This document shows positions 26,043 to 34,900 of a stretch of DNA of 64,000 bases, one piece after another; within the stretch, counting starts at the first letter, position 1; every line of letters begins with the position of its first letter. The notes under the pieces were generated by a model. It saw only the letters and a list, made by a program, of their open reading frames with translations, made no database searches and was not told the DNA's origin. This stretch comes from Muribaculaceae bacterium (lineage in GTDB: Bacteria > Pseudomonadota > Alphaproteobacteria > Rs-D84): the NCBI GenBank assembly GCA_023665245.1, contig JAMPEH010000001.1:409097-473096 (forward strand), written 5' to 3'. The position numbers and the translations under genes were made by a program.

Positions 26043-26444
26043 TTAATTGCTGTACGTGCAATTACTGGTCAATGTAAATGTACCCGTGGCATCATAGTAC
26101 GTGCCAGCAGGAATATAACACCCAGTAATAACTAACCTTCCGTTACCAGATGTGGCGGCCGCCGTCAAAGTATGCGCCGCATCAGTATAGATACCCGTCC
26201 ATTCGGGACACCGATTACATCCCGTAAGACCATCAGTGGTTGTACCATAATATCCAACTGGACAATCTTTCTCCAAAGACGCACCACCGCATATCATGCC
26301 ATCTGGACATCTCTTGCCGGTTGCAACAACCGAACCATCACTGCACAGGCATGACAACGTACTTGTACCAGGCCCAAGCGACGCTGCATACGCTGGTGAC
26401 AATGCCAATAACGCGGTTGGTATAATAATTAAACATGTTTTCAT
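26043..26444 (-). CDS. Small secreted Cys-rich protein (leader family, locus 2)
   Basis: 133 residues. The signal peptide is MKTCLIIIPTALLALSPAYA. The mature part has CLCSDGSVVATGKRCPDGMIC, then YYGTTTDGLTGCNRCPEWTG and the shared C-terminal motif ITGCYIPAGTYYDATGTFTL ending SNCTYSN. It is the shortest family member, close to the minimal unit of one Cys module plus the C-terminal motif. Function unknown. ATG 26442-26444 with GGGAG eleven bases upstream. The structured leader lies upstream. Confidence 0.8.
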   Translation of the reverse strand: MKTCLIIIPTALLALSPAYAASLGPGTSTLSCLCSDGSVVATGKRCPDGMICGGASLEKDCPVGYYGTTTDGLTGCNRCPEWTGIYTDAAHTLTAAATSGNGRLVITGCYIPAGTYYDATGTFTLTSNCTYSN

Positions 26445-26710
26445 TTTCGATACTCCCTATTGTTTTTTGGTTAAACAAAAACCACCAAAATCATTGGTGG
26501 TCGGGAAGTTCAAAAATCATAATTCAAAATGATCCCGTGGAATTTCGGATAAACCTTATAACCACAGCTTCCCGACCAAAATGGCCGGGATAAAACAATC
26601 ACCCGTTCAGACAGCCGTCCGCGCCGGTGTGTGTTTTGGATATCAATGCGAAACACCGCATCGTTGAATTATGGGATTTTGAAGTCCCGAACCCAAATCC
26701 CTTTGGATTC
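26445..26710 (-). promoter_or_regulatory. Structured 5' leader RNA, locus 2 (candidate attenuator)
   Basis: About 265 nt. It starts with GAATCCAAAGGGATTTGGG and TTCGGG, shared with loci 4, 5 and 6. GGTCGGGAAG (26568-26577) pairs with CTTCCCGACC (26499-26508). Inside, CTGTGG pairs with CCACGG around a TTATA loop. The 3' strand can also contact the Shine-Dalgarno GGGAG. Confidence 0.7.
26481..26501 (-). terminator. Attenuator-type terminator in leader 2
   Basis: ACCACCAATGATTTTGGTGG then TTTTTGTTT on the minus strand, before the Shine-Dalgarno. Confidence 0.65.
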
Positions 26711-26717
26711 AACATAA

Positions 26718-26746
26718 ATTATAGAATAGGGCGCCCTTAAAAACAA
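26718..26746 (-). promoter_or_regulatory. Promoter of leader 2
   Basis: TTGTTT, 17 bases, TATAAT on the minus strand, eight bases before the conserved leader start. Same hexamers as locus 6. Confidence 0.7.
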
Positions 26747-26764
26747 GGGAATAAAGAAATGCTT

Positions 26765-26793
26765 TTGACACAAAATATGTAATTCGATATAAT
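26765..26793 (+). promoter_or_regulatory. Perfect consensus sigma-70 promoter
   Basis: TTGACA, exactly 17 bases, TATAAT, 17 bases before the ATG of the small lipoprotein-like gene. Divergent from the leader 2 promoter 18 bp away. Confidence 0.8.
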
Positions 26794-26810
26794 AATACAA
26801 AGGATTACAG

Positions 26811-27146
26811 ATGAAATATCGAAATATTATCAAACTGTCTGGTGCATTTGGAATAATACTGGTTGGCGCAATGTCGTGCGCATCATCACGTGACGGCACA
26901 ACAAACGATAAACAAATTATATCAACCGATACATTACGCGTGGCACATGTACGATACATACCAGAACGCGATTACATAAATATGGAATTTATCAAAAATG
27001 GCGAACCCGCCGAACAATATACGGAAACAACCGCCGCCCCAGAATCTGAAACAACATTTTTTGGCGATACAATATTGGTACAACACAAACGCACAGGTAC
27101 AAATTTAATAAACATATCCGCGACACGCCGTATGCGCCAAAGATAA
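26811..27146 (+). CDS. Small putative lipoprotein
   Basis: 111 residues. A hydrophobic N-terminus (IIKLSGAFGIILVGAMSCASS) with Cys at 23 gives an imperfect lipobox (A-M-S-C). The rest is polar, Thr/Glu-rich, with no further cysteine and a basic end (ISATRRMRQR). No family recognised. ATG follows AAAGGATTACAG. Expression is expected to be strong and constitutive because the promoter matches consensus at all twelve positions with ideal spacing, which is rare. No gene follows in the same direction. Confidence 0.65.
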   Translation: MKYRNIIKLSGAFGIILVGAMSCASSRDGTTNDKQIISTDTLRVAHVRYIPERDYINMEFIKNGEPAEQYTETTAAPESETTFFGDTILVQHKRTGTNLINISATRRMRQR

Positions 27147-27184
27147 ACAGTTTTCATCAAAAAAGCGTACAACTATCTTGTGTC

Positions 27185-27280
27185 GTCATGCCGTCGCAGG
27201 ACGGCATCCATTGGGTTCTATAATGTTCTGTACTAGGATATTTGTAGAACACACTGGTCCCCGGTCTGCACCGGGGTGAC
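27185..27280. repeat. Family C composite palindrome
   Basis: GTCATGCCGTCGCAGGACGG then CATCC, GTTCT, inner TACTAGGATA core, AGAACAC, and a CCCCGGTCTGCACCGGGG hairpin ending GTGAC. The only repeat in the 27.15-27.36 kb gap. Confidence 0.75.
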
Positions 27281-27342
27281 GTATATTTTAAGTTTATCAC
27301 CATTCTTTACACACTATTCACTACTCACTGTTCTCTGTAAAA

Positions 27343-27362
27343 AATCCCCCAACCGGGGGATT
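27343..27362 (-). terminator. secA terminator
   Basis: AATCCCCC-AACC-GGGGGATT hairpin next to the stop codon; A and T runs on both sides. Confidence 0.85.
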
Positions 27363-27364
27363 TT

Positions 27365-29980
27365 TTAACTCAACTTGCCACAGCAATGCTTGTACTTTAA
27401 TCCCGAACCACACGGGCATGGCGCATTACGGCGCGATTCCATACCGGCCGCCTGATTCAGGTTCGCATCATGTTCCGCACGTTGACGTTCTGTGGCGTTT
27501 ACATCCTCGCGCGTTAATTCCATACGCGACAGATATGAGACCGACATAACCTTAAAGTTATTAACAGTATTTTTAAACAATTCCAACGCTTCGCGCTTGT
27601 ATTCATACAGCGGATTTTTCTGTGCATACCCACGCAGACCGATTGACATCTGCAAATAATCCATCTGTTGCAGGTGACGTTTCCACACCGAATCCAATGC
27701 CCCCAACATCATCTGACGTGATGCCATTTGCATTAATTCAGAACCATATTTCTGTGCCTGATGGTCATAACGACGATTAGCCAGATTCAGCAATGATTCG
27801 TATGCCTTGCGTTCTGTAACACCTTCATCTGTTTTCCATTTTTCAATATCGGTGATATCCAACGCAAACGCACGCATCATCGCATCGTGAATGCCCGTTG
27901 TATTCCAATCCATCGGGTTAGATTTTTCTGGAATATTCGCCTCGCATATCAATTCGACAACATCACCAATCATTTCACGTGCCAACGGTGCCAAATCATC
28001 AGACGTCATCAAATCATCACGTTGTTTATAGATAACGCCACGCTGTTCATTCATAACGTCATCGTATTTCAGCAATTCTTTACGCGATTCAAAATACCGC
28101 GCTTCGACACGTTTCTGTGCTTTTTCCAAGGCCTTGGTTATCCACGGGTGAGTAATTGCCTCGCCTGTTTTCAGGCCCAACGTGGTCAACATACCATTCA
28201 AACGCGCGGCGCCAAATATACGCATCAAATCGTCATCCAATGCCAAAAAGAATTTAGAATCACCCGGATCACCCTGACGTCCCGAACGACCACGCAACTG
28301 GTTATCAATACGACGTGATTCATGGCGTTCTGTACCAATTACATATAATCCACCTGCATCCAAAACCAGTTTTTTGTTTGCCTCTACTGTGGCATAGATT
28401 TCTTTTTTCTTTTCTTCATAATCCGGCGCATCTTTATCCATGGCCGCAATTAAATCTTCGGCATTACCACCCAGTTTAATATCGGTACCACGCCCCGCCA
28501 TATTTGTCGCAATCGTTACGGCACCCGGCGCACCCGCCTGGGATACGATTTTTGCCTCGTGCTCGTGCTGTTTGGCATTTAATACCGCCGGCTTAATACC
28601 CAATTTCTTTTGAACAATTGCCGCCAATTCTTCGGATTTTTCAATTGACACTGTACCAACCAAAACCGGCTGTTTGCGCGACATACAGTCTTCTATTTGC
28701 TTTATAATCGCATCATACTTTTCATCCTTGTTGCGATATATTTCATCATGATGATCAATACGTGCAACCGGACGATTTGTCGGAATTGAAACCACACGCA
28801 ATTTATAGATTTCTTCGAATTCGGCAGCCTCGGTCATAGCGGTACCGGTCATACCAGCCAATACCGGATATAAACGGAACAGATTCTGATATGAAATGCT
28901 GGATACCGTCTGATTTTCCGGTTGAACGGTCACATGTTCTTTGGCCTCTATTGCCTGGTGCAGGCCTTTGCCAAAGCGACGCCCGGTCATAACACGACCT
29001 GTAAATTCATCAACGATTAAGATTTCACCATCGCGCACAACATAGTTCACATTTTTCGTATACAAGTGATGTGCCAACAACGATTGCTGAATATGCATAA
29101 CCAACGCCGCATTTTCAGACGCATACAAATTATCGCCAACCAATAAACCCGCATCTTTTAACAAACGTGTTGCAGTATCAACCCCGGATTCAGTCAACGT
29201 GACGTGGCGGTCTTTTTCGTCTTTTTTGAAATCATCCGGGCCAAATTGCGCAACAACTGCGTCGACACGTGCGTACAGTTCACTGGTATCTTCCGCGGGC
29301 CCTGAAATAATCAATGGGGTGCGTGCCTCATCAATCAAGATACTGTCCACTTCGTCAACAATCGCAAAGAACAACGGACGCAACACCTGTTGACTCTTAG
29401 AAAACTTCATATTATCGCGCAGATAATCAAAGCCCAGTTCGGAATTCGTCACGTATGTAATATCACATGCATAGGCAGCCCTGCGTTCATCATCGGTCAT
29501 ATCATGCTGAATAATACCGATTGAAAGTCCCAAGAAACGATAAACCTGGCCCATCCATTGCGCATCACGCGACGCCAAATAATCATTAACCGTAATCAGA
29601 TGTGCACCCTTGCCATGCAACGCCTTTAAGAATAACGCCAATGTCGCAACCAGTGTTTTACCTTCACCTGTTTTCATCTCTGCAATTTGGCCACCAGTCA
29701 ACACCATACCGCCAATCATTTGCACATTAAAGTGGCGCAATCCGATTGTACGAATTGATGCCTCGCGTACCAGGGCAAACGCATCAGGCAAAACATGCTT
29801 TTCTTTTTCACCATTTGCCAGACGCTGACGCAATGCAACCGTTTGCGCACGCAATTCATCATCGCTCATTGCATGATATTTTGGTTCCAAATCATTAATC
29901 AGCGACACCGTCTTGTCATAAGATTTAACCAATCGGTCATTTGCAGACCCTAAAATTTTTCCAATTACGTTTTTTAACAT
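27365..29980 (-). CDS. secA: Preprotein translocase ATPase SecA
   Basis: Motor of the Sec pathway, which would export the Cys-rich proteins here. 871 residues from ATG 29978-29980 (MLKNVIGKILGSANDR), preceded by AAAGGAA; the 18 extra upstream codons lack a ribosome site. MKTGEGKT is Walker A, VDEVDSILIDEARTPL Walker B, NMAGRGTDIKLGG and the LRGRSGRQGDPG arginine-finger motif follow. The C-terminal zinc tail CPCGSGLKYKHCCG, which binds SecB or phospholipid, is intact. Length is typical of alphaproteobacteria. Monocistronic with its own terminator. Confidence 0.98.
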   Translation of the reverse strand: MLKNVIGKILGSANDRLVKSYDKTVSLINDLEPKYHAMSDDELRAQTVALRQRLANGEKEKHVLPDAFALVREASIRTIGLRHFNVQMIGGMVLTGGQIAEMKTGEGKTLVATLALFLKALHGKGAHLITVNDYLASRDAQWMGQVYRFLGLSIGIIQHDMTDDERRAAYACDITYVTNSELGFDYLRDNMKFSKSQQVLRPLFFAIVDEVDSILIDEARTPLIISGPAEDTSELYARVDAVVAQFGPDDFKKDEKDRHVTLTESGVDTATRLLKDAGLLVGDNLYASENAALVMHIQQSLLAHHLYTKNVNYVVRDGEILIVDEFTGRVMTGRRFGKGLHQAIEAKEHVTVQPENQTVSSISYQNLFRLYPVLAGMTGTAMTEAAEFEEIYKLRVVSIPTNRPVARIDHHDEIYRNKDEKYDAIIKQIEDCMSRKQPVLVGTVSIEKSEELAAIVQKKLGIKPAVLNAKQHEHEAKIVSQAGAPGAVTIATNMAGRGTDIKLGGNAEDLIAAMDKDAPDYEEKKKEIYATVEANKKLVLDAGGLYVIGTERHESRRIDNQLRGRSGRQGDPGDSKFFLALDDDLMRIFGAARLNGMLTTLGLKTGEAITHPWITKALEKAQKRVEARYFESRKELLKYDDVMNEQRGVIYKQRDDLMTSDDLAPLAREMIGDVVELICEANIPEKSNPMDWNTTGIHDAMMRAFALDITDIEKWKTDEGVTERKAYESLLNLANRRYDHQAQKYGSELMQMASRQMMLGALDSVWKRHLQQMDYLQMSIGLRGYAQKNPLYEYKREALELFKNTVNNFKVMSVSYLSRMELTREDVNATERQRAEHDANLNQAAGMESRRNAPCPCGSGLKYKHCCGKLS

Positions 29981-30005
29981 TTCCTTTACCTTTATTATCC
30001 CAAGA

Positions 30006-30034
30006 CTTATAGCAATTTTGCGCCATTTGGTCAA
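30006..30034 (-). promoter_or_regulatory. Promoter of secA
   Basis: TTGACC, 17 bases, TATAAG on the minus strand; the start codon is 25 bases downstream of the -10. Confidence 0.65.
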
Positions 30035-30093
30035 GTCACATTATGATATAATGCGATTGCGTCAACAAACAAGACACCAGACAAAAAATAATT

Positions 30094-30121
30094 TTGTTTT
30101 AATACGAAAATCGTGTATAAT
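30094..30121 (+). promoter_or_regulatory. Promoter of the 30.15 kb small gene
   Basis: TTGTTT, 16 bases, TATAAT. The -10 covers the upstream GTG of the longer frame, showing that this GTG cannot be the start. Confidence 0.6.
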
Positions 30122-30151
30122 GCGGGTGTAAAACACGGGGGGATTTCTGAT

Positions 30152-30367
30152 ATGCGCGAACCAGTACATAAACTTGATACATCAAACATCACTAGCGAGG
30201 TTTATACCATCGCACCCACCCAGATTGAATACATTGCCCAAATATTTGGTGACAGTGTTGCCGACACAATGAACATGCGCACATTTTCACAAAAAATACG
30301 CCAAATTGCGGCCACATCCCTGCGTCAGGCATTGGCCGCCGCCCGTCACCAAGGCGAAGGTAAATAA
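30152..30367 (+). CDS. Small hypothetical protein
   Basis: 71 residues, MREPVHKLDTSNITSEVYTI onward. ATG 30152 follows a GGGGGG run 11 bases upstream; a longer frame from 30113 begins inside the promoter and is excluded. Predicted helical, soluble, basic at the C-terminus (SLRQALAAARHQGEGK), no cysteine. No family recognised. It lies 66 bp upstream of rnpB with no terminator between. Confidence 0.6.
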   Translation: MREPVHKLDTSNITSEVYTIAPTQIEYIAQIFGDSVADTMNMRTFSQKIRQIAATSLRQALAAARHQGEGK

Positions 30368-30396
30368 CACCCAACCACCAACATCCCAATAAATAT

Positions 30397-30424
30397 TTGA
30401 ATTTATAAAAATCCATGATAAAAT
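30397..30424 (+). promoter_or_regulatory. Promoter of rnpB
   Basis: TTGAAT, 16 bases, TAAAAT, about ten bases before the first stem of RNase P RNA. Confidence 0.55.
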
Positions 30425-30433
30425 CATCAATAC

Positions 30434-30762
30434 AGATGGGCAGAGCATAGCTGACCACAAGTTAACCCTTGGGGTGAGAGGAAAGTCCGGACTGCGTGGG
30501 ACAACATACTGGCTAACGACCAGGCAGAGCAATCTGACGATTAGAGCAACAGTGACGAATCGATTAAATTCGGGTGAAACGGGCAATCTCTATGTGCAGC
30601 AACTTCAAATAGGCCCCCGTTAACGAGTCCCAGGGTTGGGGGCGGGTAGAAGGCTTGACATTTTGTGGCAACACATTATGCAGATTAATTATGCTCGCTA
30701 CCTTGGTTTGGTTGTAAAAGACTGGGCCTTGGCAGAACAGAATCCGGCTTATCGTTCATCTG
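30434..30762 (+). ncRNA. rnpB: RNase P RNA (type A)
   Basis: Catalytic RNA that removes tRNA 5' leaders. About 329 nt. Conserved parts are readable: GAGGAAAGTCCGGACT (CR-I) near 30477, GGTGAAACGGGCAAT near 30572, GGGGGCGGGTAGAAGG near 30637, and ACAGAATCCGGCTTAT (CR-V) near 30737, which pairs with CR-I to form P4. AGATG at 30434 pairs with CATCT at 30757 as P1 and fixes the ends to within a few bases. A terminator follows at once. Confidence 0.95.
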
Positions 30763-30764
30763 AA

Positions 30765-30784
30765 AACGCCCCATCCGGGGCGTT
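30765..30784. terminator. rnpB terminator (shared with convergent gene)
   Basis: AACGCCCC-ATCC-GGGGCGTT hairpin followed by a T-run; the convergent minus gene ends four bases further on. Confidence 0.85.
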
Positions 30785-30787
30785 TTT

Positions 30788-31900
30788 TTATTTCGTATAT
30801 GCATTTAAATGCGCAACCAGTTCTGAAAACAGCGTACCCGCCCGCGCCATTGCGGCATCACGCCACACATTGGATGAAGGGTACCAACTTTCCGTCAGAT
30901 TACGACGGGTTTGCGCATTTATGCGACCGCCATGCAACAAATCATATCGTGCATCACCCATATCCATACGCTTGTATATTGGGGACATTTTTGGAAACTG
31001 ACCTGTACCGATTTCCAAATCCGCTGTCAAAACTGGTATATCACGCGCCCCATAGCGTTGTTCCAGACAGTCCACCAAATCCCCCAACAGCACCGGCCCA
31101 TTTGCCGCACGTTCATCTGCGACAACCGGGGTTGATTTAAAAATATTATAAAATGCCTGGGTATTTTTATGCAACGACGGATGCGACACCAATAATTGTG
31201 ACGAAACATATCCACGCGACTGGTTAAACCGCCCCAGGCCCGTATGCAACCCAACAGACATCAGCGACTGTGCCCCCAGATTCATAATCTGGTCATAGAT
31301 ATGCATTGTCATCCGATTTTCTAAAACCGGCGCCGCGCCACCATAAAACAGCCCATACGGATGACTATATTGCCCGTGACAAATGGCATCCCAGGCACCG
31401 TCATGTGTATGTGCATTACAGAACCGCGCAATCGCATCACGCTTGTGCACGGCGTCCGGCCGCGACAATAACAAATCATGCGATATTTCATACAATGGAT
31501 TTTGCGGCAATTTATCCGGATGCGAAAAATCAATCCCGAAATTACGGTTCAAATCCACCAATCCACCGGTTTTAGAATCGCGCACTTCGCGCATACGATT
31601 TTGCATTCCCCAACCATTGATAACATGAATTAATACAATCGTATAATTTTGCAATGCACGCGGACTTAAACACCGGACAAATTTATCCAAGAACAACAAC
31701 TGGGCGGCACTGCCAAAATATCCTTCCAGACCATGAATCCCAGAATTTATAACAACCTTGTTCGGGCCATTTCCAATTGATACATACGGAATGTCAAACA
31801 ATGTCCCGCCTGCGACACACCATCGCAAATCACCAACATTTTTTGCCGAATGAAAGAACTTATCCGTTGCATCAGACCAATTCTCAGAATAATACTGCAT
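30788..31900 (-). CDS. DUF2817 M14-like metallopeptidase
   Basis: 370 residues. NSGIHGLEGYFGSAAQ gives the first zinc ligands (His and Glu), VDLNRNFGIDF the Asn-Arg substrate-binding pair, and VGLHTGLG the third zinc His; ADLEIGTG near 315 contains the likely catalytic Glu. This pattern is that of the DUF2817 branch of M14 carboxypeptidases. No signal peptide, so probably cytosolic; the substrate (peptide or amide) is unknown. ATG 31898-31900 has GGTGAAATG-type purines. Followed on the minus strand by the rnpB terminator. Confidence 0.85.
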   Translation of the reverse strand: MQYYSENWSDATDKFFHSAKNVGDLRWCVAGGTLFDIPYVSIGNGPNKVVINSGIHGLEGYFGSAAQLLFLDKFVRCLSPRALQNYTIVLIHVINGWGMQNRMREVRDSKTGGLVDLNRNFGIDFSHPDKLPQNPLYEISHDLLLSRPDAVHKRDAIARFCNAHTHDGAWDAICHGQYSHPYGLFYGGAAPVLENRMTMHIYDQIMNLGAQSLMSVGLHTGLGRFNQSRGYVSSQLLVSHPSLHKNTQAFYNIFKSTPVVADERAANGPVLLGDLVDCLEQRYGARDIPVLTADLEIGTGQFPKMSPIYKRMDMGDARYDLLHGGRINAQTRRNLTESWYPSSNVWRDAAMARAGTLFSELVAHLNAYTK

Positions 31901-31950
31901 TTCATTTCACCTTTGGGTTCATCCTCTCTCGCCGCAGGTAATTAACATTA

Positions 31951-34900
31951 TCACCACATCACATAACCGTCTTTACAGGTACGTTCACACCTTTCGGTTT
32001 TTGGATTCCATTTCATGGTACCGGTTTCATCCGAATATCCATTGATATCACAAATCGGCACACACTCGTTATTTTCCAGATTATATAATTGCCCCTGATA
32101 CATGCATGCGGCAATTTCACATTCGCGTATCCACGAACTGACCGCAACCGCCTGTTCCCCCAGCACGCTGAATTTGTTCTTGCATACACCGCATTGCTTC
32201 CAGCGTTCGTTCGTCATAGATGGATCATTTGTGTATCCTGCATCACACGATGTTGCAATACAGTTGCCCCATGAACGTGTCATATAATTCCACTCTTTCT
32301 GGCCAACACCATTTTCAATATCACACACAGCCACATCCGGAACACACGCATTTGATTCAATATGATATCCGTCATCACACCCGCTTATTACACAGACACC
32401 AAAACTGTTTAACTTAACATCCCATGTCTGGGTTGCGTCTGTCGCATGCGCTGGCATAACAACACAATCACGGGTATTGGAAACACACATGTTTGCGTCA
32501 ACATGCCACCCCGTATCACACGATGTTATAACACAGTTTCCATCCGCCGCATACGCCAACGCATGTTCACGATTACATGGCCGACAGCGACCGTTTATCA
32601 TTTCATAGATATTACGACATGATGTTTCAATACACACATTATCGACAATATCACAATCATTACCCAAATCTGATTTGCCACGATATTCGCATACACTATC
32701 GTAATACGCCCAATCATTAACAGGTATTGCAACACCATTTTCAACCGTGTGTTCCTTGCACTCTGTATAACAATCCGTCGGTTTGGTTGAACCAGGCTTT
32801 GACATATTCCAAGCCCCATTTCCCAATGCGGCACATGAATTTATAACACCATTTGCATCACAATAACTGCCCGCAGGGCACGGTATACACACGCCATCAA
32901 CCAAGTTATAACCAGACGCACATTTTGACACCACACACGTATTTTCACCGCCCGCATATTCACGCCCCGTCATTTCAACCGCATTGTCCGCCATTGGGCA
33001 CACACGCCAGCATCCAGACACATCAGTTGTCCCCGCATCTGATAAATTATATTTATTATTTGTAAGTACCGCACATGTTTGTTGCGTACCATCACGACAT
33101 ACATTATCCGCTGGGCATATAATACAACTGTTGTCAACCAGTGATGTACCCGCATCACATGATGTCACACTGCACACACTGCAACCATTGTCACAGGCAC
33201 AGTTATCATACGCATCCGTCCCATACGCACATGTCTGAATACCGGCCCCGTTTGTCACACTGCATGTGACATTATCTTGCAGACACTGTGACCGTGATTC
33301 AGATGTATCACCCAATGTATATCCATCCAATGGGCATGAATAAATATTAATATCCGCATCCGGACTGTATTTACCACGTCCCACAGCAACACAATCATTT
33401 GCCAGAACCGATACATTATACCAGTATCCTGCATCACATTGATACATTTCAGGATTTGAACAATTTGTATAATCCATAACTGACGCATCGTTATTATAAA
33501 AACATCCCCATTGACCATGCCCATGCAGTGCCGTTGTTAATTCGCGGGTCAAGAAACATCCCGCAACACTTTCCGTTGTTGTATTGCCACGCGTATTTGG
33601 GGTACCAGATTCCGGACTGCGCGGGGCAGGGCACGCATGCCGTGCAATATCATCAGATGTGCTGTAGTAATCCGCGCCAACCGGCACACAATCATATTTA
33701 TTTTGTGCCACATCAAACCAATATCCCGCATTACATGATGTAATTTTTATACTGTCGCGAATACATCTGTCATTATACTTTGACGCCCCTGTATTATAAT
33801 AACATGTCTGTACGCCTGTACCATACAATGCACCGCCGTTATCCAAATTATAAACACGATTTTCCAACCAACACTGGTTTTGCGACACAGCTGTATCAAT
33901 ACCTGTATGACCTGTAATTCCATCCTCATCTGGACACGCAGTACGTATCACAGACGTACCAGAACTATAAAACCCATCACCAACCGGACTGCAATCAACC
34001 TGTGTTTTGGTCACATCCAACCAATATCCTGCATTACAACTGCCTATAATAAAATCACGGCACTGCACTGAATAAGTCTGCGCAGTATCATCATAATGAC
34101 ATGTTTGAGTCCCCACACCATGTTGCGCAGAATAATCTATACCAACTTTATAACAGGCACTCACATTATCTGCGCCGCCAGCACTTAACCCACCACCTGG
34201 ACATAAATCCATGCCCGCCACACCACCATCGGTTGCGAAACTGCCGCCTAAGCAATAATGATTTGCATCACACGTGGCACAACTGGCCCCGGTTCCAACA
34301 TAGTATGATCCTGCGACACATGTCGTCAAACCTGCCGCCCAGCGTGCATAAATCGTCACATCATCTGTTGCAAACGTCAACGCATTATCAGATTTCAAAA
34401 ATTCTCCGGATTCGCTGATTATACGTACGCCACCATCTTGCTGGTCAAAGAATCCAGAAAAATTATATCCATCTTTGCCTGGCAATGTGACTAATTCTGC
34501 TATCGGATTTTTCGCATCAGAATCTGCAAACCATCCGGTTGCATATTTCAGATACACCACATCAGGCGCCACCGCAATTCCGGCACCATTACCGTTTAAT
34601 GCAATTTTATATATATTTGGCGTCCACACTGCATACAGTGTAATATCCATACCGTTTGATGAAATATTTGATGCAATGATTGCACCCGCATCATAACATA
34701 CGCCACCACCATTTGATTCTGTACACCATTTTGGCACAACAGAATATCCATCGCGTACCAATTCTGCAACGGTCGGCAATGTACACGTGCCACTGTCAAA
34801 AGTACAACTAATATTATCAATTACATCACCGCGCCCACCATTTTTATCCAAAGTGACAACATATTGACGCGCAATACAGCGGGCATTTTCCGTACCATTA

